From Caldilineaceae bacterium (GTDB lineage Bacteria > Chloroflexota > Anaerolineae > Caldilineales > Caldilineaceae): a DNA stretch of 50,931 bases. The stretch is taken from positions 1 to 50,931 of the forward strand of contig JAJEDI010000081.1 of assembly GCA_022821585.1 (NCBI GenBank). Reading direction: 5' to 3'. How positions within the stretch are numbered: position 1 is the first letter of the stretch; every line of letters starts with the position of its first letter. The notes under the pieces were generated by a model. It saw only the letters and a list, made by a program, of their open reading frames with translations, was not told the DNA's origin and made no database searches. Below, in pieces: positions 15,628 to 23,960 of the stretch. The translations under genes were made by a program, and so were the position numbers.

Positions 15628-16254
15628 CTAGCTGAACCGCTCCTCCAGCCAGGGGTCCCCCTCCATGTGGTAGCCGTAGCGTTCCCAGAAGCCGGGCCGG
15701 TCGCCGCGCATGAACTCCAACCCGCGCAGCCATTTGGCGCTCTTCCAGAAGTATTTTTTTGGCACCAGCAAACGCAGGGGATAGCCGTGGTCCGGTTCGA
15801 TCGCCTTGCCCTGATAGAGGTAGGCGAGCATTGTGTCGTCGTCGTCGAGCACATCCAGCGCGATATTTGTCGTATAGTCGCCGTCGCAGTGGGCCATCAC
15901 GTGCGTGGCCGCCGGATCGACTTCAATGTGGCGCAGAAACTCCCGCCAGGGCACACCCGTCCAGGTCGTGTCCAGTTTGCTCCAGCGGGTGACGCAGTGG
16001 ATGTCAACCGTCTCGGTCTTGGAAGGCAAGGCCGTCAACGCCTCCCACGAGAAGCTCTTCTCCTCGGCCAGCCCGAAGACGCGCAGATCCCAACCTTCCA
16101 GAGAAGCGTAATGATACGTCGGGCCGTAGGTCAACACCGGAAAGCGTTCGGTCACAAACTGGCCCGGCGGCACCCGCTCTTCGCGGGGATTGGTAGGCAG
16201 ATTCTTGACCCGCTTCAGCCGTTCGACCTTGCGAAAAGGATTTTCGATACGCAT
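15628..16254 (-). CDS. Sulfite oxidase-like molybdopterin-binding protein
   Basis: A 208-residue single-domain oxidoreductase of the sulfite oxidase/YedY fold. [19 protein letters not shown] includes the Cys expected to bind molybdenum, and YTTNIAL...[21 protein letters not shown] is typical of the short cytoplasmic or Tat-independent members. No signal peptide is seen. The ATG at 16254 has GGAG 8 nt upstream; a TTG frame to 16323 is less likely. The partner electron carrier is not encoded nearby. It sits between the PQQ-type dehydrogenase and fabF, with no obvious link to either. Confidence 0.88.
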   Translation of the reverse strand: MRIENPFRKVERLKRVKNLPTNPREERVPPGQFVTERFPVLTYGPTYHYASLEGWDLRVFGLAEEKSFSWEALTALPSKTETVDIHCVTRWSKLDTTWTGVPWREFLRHIEVDPAATHVMAHCDGDYTTNIALDVLDDDDTMLAYLYQGKAIEPDHGYPLRLLVPKKYFWKSAKWLRGLEFMRGDRPGFWERYGYHMEGDPWLEERFS

Positions 16255-16323
16255 GATTCCATCTCCATATAGCGGATTGTGAAAGTAAACCCCGTCCCAC
16301 TCCTCCGCAGTTGCAGTTACCAA

Positions 16324-16354
16324 CCACTAGCCCCTAATCACTATCCACTGCAGT
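16324..16354 (-). repeat. Heptad repeat over the fabF stop
   Basis: Plus-strand units CTAGCCC, CTAATCA, CTATCCA, CTGCAGT follow in a strict 7-nt phase from 16327. They encode the end of the FabF protein (AVDSD and TAG). Confidence 0.65.
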
Positions 16355-17608
16355 GAAGCGCTTGAGAACCAGGGAGGCGTTCTGGCCGCCGAGGCCGAAC
16401 CCGTTGCAAAGGCCGGCATCGACCTGGCAGGCGCGGCTGACGTTGGGCACATAGTCCAGGTCGCAGTCCGGGTCCCGCTCATTGTAGTTGATCGTCGGCG
16501 CAATGCGCTGCGTCTGCATCGCCTGCACGAGCGCGGCCGCGCTCTGCGCGCCGGCTGCTCCCATCGCGTGGCCGATGCTGCTCTTCAGGCTGGTGACCGG
16601 GATGTTGTAGGCATCCTCGCCGAAGATCCGTTTGATGGCCGCGGTCTCCGACTTATCGTTCAAAACTGTACCGGTGCCGTGGGCAACGATCCAGTCGATC
16701 TCATCGGTGCCGAGACCGCTCTCCTGCAGCGCGATGCGCATACATTCGGTTGCGCCGTGCCCGCCCGGTTCCGGGGCCACCATATCGAAGGCGTCCTCAC
16801 TCAGCCCGTAGCCGGCGAACTCGGCCAGGATCTGCGCCCCCCGGGCCTGCGCATGTTCCAGCGTTTCCAGCACAAACGCAGCCGAACCCTCGCCCACGAC
16901 CATGCCGTCCCTGTCGCCGCTGAAGGGCCGGCAGGCGCTTTCCGGCTCGTCGTTGCGCGTGCTGGCCGCGCCCAGGCGGCTGAACGTGGAGATCGCCATC
17001 TTGGTCAGATAGCCCTCGGCTCCGCCGGTCAGCATCACATCCGCCTCCCCGCGCTGGAGCCGCCGCGCGGCTTCGCCGATGCTGGTGATCCCGGTCGCGC
17101 AGGCCGTCACCTGGCTGTTGGTGGGGCCGGTGATGCCGTGCTTGATGGCGATAAATGTGGGTGCACTGCTGATCAGCGCGGCGGTTGCGCTGGCCGGATT
17201 GAAACGTTTAGGACCGTTTTCCTCCAGCTTGCGGCCCTCCTCCTCAACAATATCCCAGCCGCCGAAGGCCAGCCCCATCTCCACGCCGACGCGGGAGCGG
17301 TCCTCCTGCGAAAGGTCCAGACCGGAACGGTCCAGCGCCTCCTGCGTCGCTTTCCATGCCAGCTGTGTGCCGCGGCTGGTGCGCCGCACGTCTTTGCGGT
17401 CCATGTAGTCGCGCGGCTCCCAGTCGTTGACCCTGGCGGTGATCTGCGTGGGAAAATCGGTCGCGTCCCAGTGCGTGATCGGTCCGGTACCCGATTTCCC
17501 CGCCATCAACCCGGCCCAGGAGCTTTCCAAATCGTGCCCCAGCGGTGTCACCATCCCAATTCCGGTGACAACAACGCGCCGGGTCGAACCTCTCTCATTT
17601 CCATTCAT
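16334..17608 (-). CDS. fabF: 3-oxoacyl-ACP synthase II
   Basis: A 424-residue ketosynthase that extends acyl-ACP with malonyl-ACP. The Cys-His-His triad is present: VTACATG, VAHGTGT and SSIGHAMGAAG. Opening VVVTGIGMVTPLG and closing NGFGLGGQNASLVL are family hallmarks. ATG at 17608 is chosen. No acpP, fabD or fabG lies next to it, so this is an isolated copy that may serve ordinary fatty acid synthesis or be a second ketosynthase. Its final residues are written by a heptad repeat. Confidence 0.93.
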   Translation of the reverse strand: MNGNERGSTRRVVVTGIGMVTPLGHDLESSWAGLMAGKSGTGPITHWDATDFPTQITARVNDWEPRDYMDRKDVRRTSRGTQLAWKATQEALDRSGLDLSQEDRSRVGVEMGLAFGGWDIVEEEGRKLEENGPKRFNPASATAALISSAPTFIAIKHGITGPTNSQVTACATGITSIGEAARRLQRGEADVMLTGGAEGYLTKMAISTFSRLGAASTRNDEPESACRPFSGDRDGMVVGEGSAAFVLETLEHAQARGAQILAEFAGYGLSEDAFDMVAPEPGGHGATECMRIALQESGLGTDEIDWIVAHGTGTVLNDKSETAAIKRIFGEDAYNIPVTSLKSSIGHAMGAAGAQSAAALVQAMQTQRIAPTINYNERDPDCDLDYVPNVSRACQVDAGLCNGFGLGGQNASLVLKRFTAVDSD

Positions 17609-17664
17609 CTCAAAATTTCTCGTCTGTTCCCCACAGTTCCCAATACCTGGCCGTCCCTGCCGTC

Positions 17665-17699
17665 GCTAACCACTGACCACTGACCACTAACCACTCCCG
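17665..17699 (-). repeat. Heptad repeat at ygeW-like 3' end
   Basis: Units CTAACCA, CTGACCA, CTGACCA, CTAACCA, CTCCCGT run without phase break from 17666 to 17700 and abut the TAA stop of the carbamoyltransferase. Confidence 0.75.
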
Positions 17700-18677
17700 T
17701 TATCGCATCGTCAGCGCCATGACCGCCTTCTGGGCGTGCATTCGGTTCTCCGCCTCATCGTAGACGATCGACTGGGGCCCGTCGATAACCTCGTCGGTGA
17801 CTTCGATGTTGCGGTCGGCCGGCAGACAGTGCATGTACATGGCATTGTCGTTGGCCAGGGCCATGCGGCGGGCGTCGGTGATCCAGTCGGTGTACTGGCT
17901 GCCGATGCGCGCGCTCTCCTCGTCGTCATCGGTAGTCAGCAGCGCCCCCCAGCTCTTCGGGTAGAGGATTTCGGCGCCCTTGAACCCGGCGTCGAAATCG
18001 TCGAGAATCTCGAAGCTGCCGCCGTGCTGCGCCACGTTGTCTTCGGCCTGCTGGATGATATCCGGCATCAGTTTGTATTCAGGCGGATGGGTCAGCCGCA
18101 CGTTCATGCCGAAGCGGGTCATCTGCAGGACCAGGCTCTGCGGCACCGAGATCGGCTTCTGGTAGCTGCTCGCGTAAGCCCAGCTGACGTTGATCGTCTT
18201 GCCCCGGGGATCGCCGACCTTCTCAATTATCGTCATCAGATCGGCCAGGATCTGGAATGGATGATAGACGTCGCACTGCATGTTCAGCACCGGCGCCCGG
18301 CTGGCGTCCGCCACGCTGTTGATGTAGCCGTTGCCGATGTCCCAGTCGCACTGGCGGATGGCGATGCCGTCATAGTAACGCCCAAAGATTTCACCGATCT
18401 CCTTGCCGGTGTCGCCATGGCTGATCTGTGTCGTCTCGTGGTCGATGAACGCCGCGTGCCCCCCCAGTTGGGCCATACCGGCCTCGAAGCTGGAGCGGGT
18501 GCGCGTGCTGGTGAAGAAGAAGAGCATGGCCAGCGCTTTGTCGCGTAAAAGCGGATGACCGATCCCCAGCGCACGCTCCCGTTTGAGCGTAAGCGCAACG
18601 TCGAGGACCGTCTCGATCTCCTCCTTCGAGAAGTCCATATCACTGATAAAATCGCGACCGCGCAAATCGGTTTGCAT
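17700..18677 (-). CDS. YgeW-like (knotted) carbamoyltransferase
   Basis: A 325-residue aspartate/ornithine-carbamoyltransferase superfamily member. The carbamoyl-phosphate loop is FTSTRTRSSFE (residues 55-65) and HPFQILADL and HCLPADR are present. The ornithine-binding DxxxSMG loop of OTC is replaced by YPKSWG, as in YgeW and the acetylornithine group, which have a knotted fold. Its nearest partner is carbamate kinase, 134 bp upstream on the same strand, which argues for a catabolic direction: phosphorolysis of a carbamoyl compound, then ATP from carbamoyl phosphate. The substrate is not known. Confidence 0.85.
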   Translation of the reverse strand: MQTDLRGRDFISDMDFSKEEIETVLDVALTLKRERALGIGHPLLRDKALAMLFFFTSTRTRSSFEAGMAQLGGHAAFIDHETTQISHGDTGKEIGEIFGRYYDGIAIRQCDWDIGNGYINSVADASRAPVLNMQCDVYHPFQILADLMTIIEKVGDPRGKTINVSWAYASSYQKPISVPQSLVLQMTRFGMNVRLTHPPEYKLMPDIIQQAEDNVAQHGGSFEILDDFDAGFKGAEILYPKSWGALLTTDDDEESARIGSQYTDWITDARRMALANDNAMYMHCLPADRNIEVTDEVIDGPQSIVYDEAENRMHAQKAVMALTMR

Positions 18678-18780
18678 TCGAGCCTACTCCTGATCTTATG
18701 TTAGGGATCTCATACCCGGCTTTCAGTAACTGCAACTCCACTCGTTCACAATGCCCGCGCTCCGTCAATCACGCGCGACG

Positions 18781-18825
18781 CTAAGAATAACTGAAAACTA
18801 ACAACTAAAAACTATAAACTAATTC
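18781..18825 (-). repeat. Heptad repeat over the carbamate kinase stop
   Basis: CTGAAAA, CTAACAA, CTAAAAA, CTATAAA, CTAATTC follow from 18791 in 7-nt phase. The stop (TAG, 18812-18814) and the last codons ISL are part of the array. Confidence 0.7.
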
Positions 18826-19813
18826 GCGTTCCCGTCTCCCCTGCCAGCGCTCGTCCCAGATTCTGCGGATTGGTGATCAAACAGTGGGCGTGGGGATTGC
18901 TGCTGTTTTCCAGGAATTCGATACAGGCGTCGATCTTGGGCTGCATACTGCCGGCGGCAAAATGCCCCTCCCCCCGGTACCGCTTGGCCTCGGCCACTGT
19001 GATCTGGTCCAGGTCGACCTGTTTGGGCTTGCCAAAGTTCAGGGCTACCTTTTCCACGCCGGTGCTGATCAGAAAGAGGTCGGCCCCCAGATCCACCGCC
19101 AGCAGACTGCTGGCAATGTCCTTGTCGATCACCGCGGAGACGCCCCGCAGCGTGCCGTCGGCGTCGCGCACCACCGGTATGCCCCCACCGCCGCAGGCCA
19201 CCACCACCCAGCCCATATCCACCGCCTGGCGGACCGCCTCGATCTCGACGATCTCGACCGGCCTCGGGCTGGAAACAACCCGCCGCCAGCCGCGCCCGGC
19301 ATCCTCGACAACGTGCCAGCCCCTGCTCTCAAAGGAGCGCGCCGTCTCTTCATCCAGAAAACTGCCAATCGGCTTGGACGGACTGTCGAACGCCGGGTCG
19401 TTCTCATCCACGCGCGTCTGTGTGATGATGGTGGTGGTCTCACGTGGGATCTGCCGCTCTCGGAAGTCGTTGTTGAGCGCCTGCTGCAACATGAAGCCGA
19501 TGCTGCCCTGCGTGTCCGCGACAACCAGAGTGAGGGGAATCGTGTGGACTTCACCGAGGGCCAGCTCGTTGCGTCGCAGGATGAACCCTACCTGCGGCCC
19601 GTTGCCGTGAGTGACAACAACGCCCCGCCAGCCGCTCTCGAGCATCCCGGCAATCTGCCCGGTCGTCTCATGCACGGCATCCCACTGGTGGACGATCTCC
19701 GGCCGGCTGCTGTCTGCAATCAGGGAGTTGCCGCCGATAGCGACGACTGCCAGATTGGTTGCGCGGCAAGAACCGCTGTCATCGGCGCCCATATGGGAGC
19801 TGTGATCTGCCAT
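18812..19813 (-). CDS. Carbamate kinase
   Basis: A 333-residue amino-acid-kinase-fold enzyme making ATP, ammonia and CO2 from carbamoyl phosphate and ADP. VVAIGGNSL, THGNGPQVGFILRR, VACGGGGIPVV and VIDKDIASSLLA are the ArcC signatures. ATG at 19813 (MADHSSHMG) is chosen; ATG at 19792 is possible, and the frame beyond 19813 is not family-like. No arginine deiminase gene is near, so the pair with the YgeW-like enzyme points to purine, ureide or carbamoyl-amino-acid breakdown (compare E. coli ygeW and yqeA). Confidence 0.93.
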   Translation of the reverse strand: MADHSSHMGADDSGSCRATNLAVVAIGGNSLIADSSRPEIVHQWDAVHETTGQIAGMLESGWRGVVVTHGNGPQVGFILRRNELALGEVHTIPLTLVVADTQGSIGFMLQQALNNDFRERQIPRETTTIITQTRVDENDPAFDSPSKPIGSFLDEETARSFESRGWHVVEDAGRGWRRVVSSPRPVEIVEIEAVRQAVDMGWVVVACGGGGIPVVRDADGTLRGVSAVIDKDIASSLLAVDLGADLFLISTGVEKVALNFGKPKQVDLDQITVAEAKRYRGEGHFAAGSMQPKIDACIEFLENSSNPHAHCLITNPQNLGRALAGETGTRISL

Positions 19814-20681
19814 TGCCGGTTTCGGTCTGCGAAAACAAATCCGCTGTCGATCAGCGGATGTGGTCCCCTGATTATAAGAATCGACACCAGAAAAGTCAAT
19901 GCAGCTTCCCTGCGCGGGATGCATCCCAAAATGGGGGTGAACAGTCGCATACCTCTGGAGGCACCCAAGCCACGGTCAGTTCCCATTCCAGTTTCCGCCA
20001 GGATAAGCGCCGTCTCTGACCCCTAACCCCTGGTCCGTGGCCCCTGCAGTTTTGGGCGGTCGGGCCTATTCGGCCCTCCCTTGTGCGGGGGCGGAGCCCC
20101 CGCAACGCCCCCTCTCCTACAACATGCCTCGCCGACCTGGTGTCGATATTCGTAACAGGTGCCTAATCGAAGGTGTCTGGCCGGACCACGTCCCGCCAGT
20201 CCCATCAGATCCCCGTAAGTGCCGGCCTTGTGCCTGCCCTTTCTCGCCCTGAAATCGGACTGCACCCCCAGCCCCGGGGCGTATCCCAGAATTCGGGAAA
20301 GTGCAGTTGGGGACCGTTCGAGCGATGGGGACGAGGGCATGGGGAGTGGTGTTCAGTGTGATTTCATGTTGCGAGCGCATGACGAGCGTCATACGAGAGA
20401 TCACGAGCGATCGCGAGGTAAGTATAGTGTGAGGTGAATAGAGATTCGTGGATGAGTGCCGTACTGTTCACGGCCGCTGACCTGTCCGACCGCGTCGACA
20501 CACGTCTGCTGCGCAAGCGAGGCTGCGGGATTGCCCGGAAGCTGCGTCTCCCATCCGGGTTGAGGGCGCCTGCCGCAGACTCTTACAAGCGTGGGTTGCG
20601 CAGCGATTTCGCTTTCATCTCCTGCCTGTCCTGCGTCCGAGGAAATAGAAAGGGCTCCCACGTCTAACCCGAACGTATATT
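19814..20681. other. 868-bp repeat-rich intergenic region
   Basis: No gene is supported. It holds a GATGCATCCCAAAATGGGGG motif at 19917 that recurs at 45.0 kb, degenerate heptads near 20016-20045, a 195-bp interspersed repeat copy, and a further TATCCCAGAATTCGGG variant near 20282. Sequence from 20300 to 20680 shows nothing recognisable. Confidence 0.6.
20044..20240. repeat. Interspersed repeat, copy 1
   Basis: About 195 bp that aligns without gaps over most of its length to 45146-45340. It starts with GGGCGGTCGGGCCTATTCGG, then a perfect hairpin GCGGGGGC-GGA-GCCCCCGC (20074-20092), then a less structured half ending near GTGCCTGCCCT. On the minus strand both copies keep an open frame with YGDLMGLAGRG and EACCRRGGVAG, but changes are not biased to synonymous sites. 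No transposase or terminal repeats were seen. It may be a REP/MITE-like element. Confidence 0.7.
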
Positions 20682-21521
20682 TCAAATCATCTGGCTGGCC
20701 TCAACTCCAGTAACTTTCTCGCAGAAAGCAAGAAGTTCCACAAACTGTGGGTGACCGTTGACCAGTTTGCGGCTTACTTTTTTCTCCTGCTCCAAATGGA
20801 AGAACCTGCCGGCAACTTCTGTAGCGTCGCGAGACAGGGCGTGCTCTACCAGTCTGCGACCGCACTCATCAGGCTCGATCACACCGAAGAGATGCAATAA
20901 TCTCCTGGGCAGAAACCCCACTACCCGCAGTTGTCCGGTGTTCACGACACCTGGCGTCACAATTTCGTGGGGAACCTCTGTCATGCCGCTCTTGTTGAAC
21001 CAGTATGCCAGCAAAGCGTCGCCGCCATAGCTCTGGTGGGTTGCCTTGAAGATACCAAACCCGCGTCCGGTGATTGCGGTGTAATCAAGTGCGGCGATGT
21101 GCCTGGCGTCACCTATATGTATGACCCTGCTCCCTTCCGCCATTTTCAGCAGAGGATTGAGCATAACGGCATACATGTACCTTGATAAACAGCCCACGGC
21201 AAAGGTGGTCTCGACCTGGTCCTCTGTAATTTTCGTCTTCCTTTTCATCGCGTTTGCATTGAGGATCAGCAGGTCCAGCTTGCTGTTGCACTTGATGTAC
21301 GCCTCCAGAAAGCGCCTGTTTTCTCGCATTGAGGCCAAATCGGTCAGAAAGAGTCTGTGTGGTCGTTCAGGTGATATCTTTTTCAGTTGGCCAAGTGTTT
21401 CTCTTCCGCGCTCTTCATTCCTTCCAAGAAGGTGAACGGTGAAGTCGCGCTTGGACAGTTCGATCGCGGTTGCCCTGCCGATTCCGTCCGTGGACCCCGT
21501 TACCATCGCTACCGTATCCAC
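20682..21521 (-). CDS. SDR-fold protein with degenerate active site
   Basis: A 279-residue short-chain dehydrogenase/reductase-like protein. The dinucleotide motif TGSTDGIG (8-15) is intact. The NNAG motif reads NANA, the catalytic Ser region reads IHIGDARH, and YxxxK reads YGGDA without the Lys. Catalysis as an ordinary SDR is therefore doubtful. The GTG start at 21521 has a strong AAAGGAGG 9 nt upstream. Base composition is clearly less GC-rich than its neighbours and it lies beside the repeat-rich gap, which suggests transfer. It follows the histidine kinase on the same strand after 154 bp. Confidence 0.78.
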   Translation of the reverse strand: MDTVAMVTGSTDGIGRATAIELSKRDFTVHLLGRNEERGRETLGQLKKISPERPHRLFLTDLASMRENRRFLEAYIKCNSKLDLLILNANAMKRKTKITEDQVETTFAVGCLSRYMYAVMLNPLLKMAEGSRVIHIGDARHIAALDYTAITGRGFGIFKATHQSYGGDALLAYWFNKSGMTEVPHEIVTPGVVNTGQLRVVGFLPRRLLHLFGVIEPDECGRRLVEHALSRDATEVAGRFFHLEQEKKVSRKLVNGHPQFVELLAFCEKVTGVEASQMI

Positions 21522-21675
21522 TACTGTGTTCCTCCTTTGAGCGCGTAGGAAAAGAAAAGGCTAGCGGCCCAATTGTGGTATACGTTTCAGTTGTGAACAC
21601 CAATCGAAAACCAACAAATTTGACAGTGCCTTGTACCCCAATGACCTTTCGTAAACAGCTTCTACGGAATGTCTG

Positions 21676-23094
21676 CTATAGGTCACTGTCTGCAGGTACA
21701 TTTTTCTGAAGATGCTCGGCCAGCGGCAGCCGAACCGTAAATGTACTGCCCTGCCCCACCCCTGCACTGGCCGCGTCAATCTCGCCGTCATGGGCCTCGA
21801 CAAGCGCCTGTGCGATGGCCAGCCCCAGCCCAACGCCACCGCTGTCTCGTGTTCGATTCTTGTCGACCCGGTAGAAGCGGTCAAAAACGCGTGAGATGTC
21901 TTCGGACGCAATGCCCTCACCGCTATCGGCCACAGAAATCGCGGCCGTCTCTTCTTCCGCCCGCAAAGTGAGCGTGATGACCCCGCCGGTCGGTGTGTGT
22001 TGCAATGCGTTTGTCAGAAGGTTCTGCAAAGTCTGGGCGAGCCGCATGCGGTCGACGGCCGCAAAAACGGATGATGCCGGCAAACTGGTATCCAGAGCGA
22101 CACTCTTTTCTTCCGCCAGCGGAGCAAAAAGCTCCGCCGCCTCTTCCAATTGCACTTTCAGATCACTGGGACTGCGCTGCAGCGGCAACTGGCGCGCCTC
22201 CGCCTGCGCCAATAGTCGCAGATCGTCGACCAGCCGGTGCAAATGGCGGGTCTGGTCATACAGGCGAGCGATCTCCGCCTTTTCGAGAGGGTAGACATCG
22301 TCCAGAATCGCCCGCAGATTGCCTTCCAGAACTGTGAGGGGCGTACGAAGCTCATGGGCAATGTCGGTCAGCATGTTACGGCGCAGGGTCTCTGCGTCTT
22401 CCAAGGCAGCAGCCATTCTGTTGAAGGAATTCGACACCTCCCGCATTTCAGTACTTCCTTTTTCGGCTACGCGGAAACTGAGGTCTCGTCTGGCGATGGC
22501 TTGCGTTCCCTCCACAAGATGAATGAGAGGCGCGGCCAGCCTGCGACTTACCATCATGCCGAAGACGATCGCCAGTATGGCGCCCAGGAGAAGAAGCTGT
22601 AACAAAAACTCGCTGGTCCGATCGGCAAAACCTGCCGGGATGTCATCCGGTGCTGAAACAGAAAAGAGACGCCCAGGAGGCCGTTCCTGGTGGACCAGGT
22701 CGAGGAAGCCGACGGTCTGCCCTTCGACGCGAATGGGTAGAGACTGCTGCAACTGGTAAGGTTCCAGATGGTCTGGCCTCCCTGTGCCCGCGGTCGCGTA
22801 GAGAACTTGCCCTTCCGGGTCAGTAAGTATCAGGATTTTTCTGCGGCCTGCAGTGAAAAAAAGAGCGGAATCGGCTCCCTCCAGCAATGTTGAGACACCC
22901 TGCCAGCTGCCATGGTTGGCATAATGCTCTTCCAACTGATTCGCTAAGCCAGCCGGCCTCTCAAAATAGAAGAGAGCCAACGAGCGCAGATTACTGTCGT
23001 TGAAGAACCGTCGCGCCGTGAACGAAATGGTACCAAAAGTGATAACGATGATCGCCGCGAAAGCCAGGCTCAAACGCACCCAAAGTCGGTTCAT
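21676..23094 (-). CDS. Sensor histidine kinase (BaeS-like)
   Basis: A 472-residue membrane kinase. Two transmembrane segments (about 5-27 and 163-183) enclose an extracytoplasmic sensor of some 135 residues. HAMP, HisKA with the phospho-acceptor His in DIAHELRTPL, and HATPase with NLLTNALQHTP, DSGEGI and GGVGLGLAIAQ follow. Its start overlaps the response-regulator stop by 4 bp. The pair lies downstream of a MacAB-like efflux system on the same strand, so sensing envelope stress or a transported compound is inferred. Confidence 0.93.
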   Translation of the reverse strand: MNRLWVRLSLAFAAIIVITFGTISFTARRFFNDSNLRSLALFYFERPAGLANQLEEHYANHGSWQGVSTLLEGADSALFFTAGRRKILILTDPEGQVLYATAGTGRPDHLEPYQLQQSLPIRVEGQTVGFLDLVHQERPPGRLFSVSAPDDIPAGFADRTSEFLLQLLLLGAILAIVFGMMVSRRLAAPLIHLVEGTQAIARRDLSFRVAEKGSTEMREVSNSFNRMAAALEDAETLRRNMLTDIAHELRTPLTVLEGNLRAILDDVYPLEKAEIARLYDQTRHLHRLVDDLRLLAQAEARQLPLQRSPSDLKVQLEEAAELFAPLAEEKSVALDTSLPASSVFAAVDRMRLAQTLQNLLTNALQHTPTGGVITLTLRAEEETAAISVADSGEGIASEDISRVFDRFYRVDKNRTRDSGGVGLGLAIAQALVEAHDGEIDAASAGVGQGSTFTVRLPLAEHLQKNVPADSDL

Positions 23095-23792
23095 TCCCGC
23101 TCTCCAGCCAGCCGGTAGCCAACGCCGTAGACCGTCTGGACGAGCTGCGGCTTATGCGGGTCGGCCTCGATCTTGCGGCGCAGGTTCTTGATGTGGCTGT
23201 CCAGCATCCGATCGACGCCGCTGTAGTCGTAACCCAGTGCCCTGTCCATCAGTTCCGTGCGTGTGAAGACATAGCCGGGGCTTTCCATCAGCGTCTGCAG
23301 CAAACTGAACTCCGTCGGCGTCAGTTCCACCGCCGTGTCCCGCACCTGCACGTCGCGGCGCTCCACGTCCATCTGCAGAGCCCCAACAATCAACTTCGTC
23401 GCTCGCACCGTCGTCCGCTGGCTGCGCCGCAGCAGCGCCCGCACTCGCGCCACAACCTCACGCGGATTGAACGGCTTCGTAACATAATCGTCCGCACCCA
23501 GTTCCAGGCCGATGATCTTGTCCGTATCCTCGACCCGTGCCGTCAGCATGATGATCAGCGTGTTCGCCAGCTTCTCGTCGCCGCGGACTGTACGGGTGAC
23601 CTCCCAACCATCCCTGTCCGGCAGCATCAGGTCCAGCAACATCAAGTCAGGCGACTCCCGCCGTAACGCATTAAGAGCGGTTTCGCCGTCATAGGCGACA
23701 GATACGGCGTACCGCTCCCGATCTAGATAACTCCTGAGCAGGCGCACGATTTCGCGGTCGTCGTCAACAATCAGTATGCGTTCTTCCGGCAT
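23091..23792 (-). CDS. OmpR-family response regulator
   Basis: A 233-residue regulator. The receiver has the acidic pocket DDD (10-12), phospho-acceptor D54 in LLLDLMLPDRDGW and the conserved Lys in VTKPF. The C-terminal winged helix has the OmpR/PhoB pattern VELTPTEFSLLQTLMESPGYVFTR and VYGVGYRL. ATG at 23792 (MPEERILIVDDD) matches the family start; the longer frame to 23843 does not. Transcribed just before its kinase and after the adaptor gene (168-bp gap). Confidence 0.94.
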   Translation of the reverse strand: MPEERILIVDDDREIVRLLRSYLDRERYAVSVAYDGETALNALRRESPDLMLLDLMLPDRDGWEVTRTVRGDEKLANTLIIMLTARVEDTDKIIGLELGADDYVTKPFNPREVVARVRALLRRSQRTTVRATKLIVGALQMDVERRDVQVRDTAVELTPTEFSLLQTLMESPGYVFTRTELMDRALGYDYSGVDRMLDSHIKNLRRKIEADPHKPQLVQTVYGVGYRLAGERE

Positions 23793-23960
23793 AGGCCCGT
23801 TATAGCTGGTTCCTTCTGCAAGGGCAAGTTGCTCGACCGGCATTGGGGCGGGGTCCTTCGTGTCTGTAACGCTCAGATTTTCCGAATATGAGCCCTGGCG
23901 GATCCGGCGAAATCTGTTCCCGCAGCCTGTGCCGCTTCCAGCCCACTGCGCTCTCGACTA

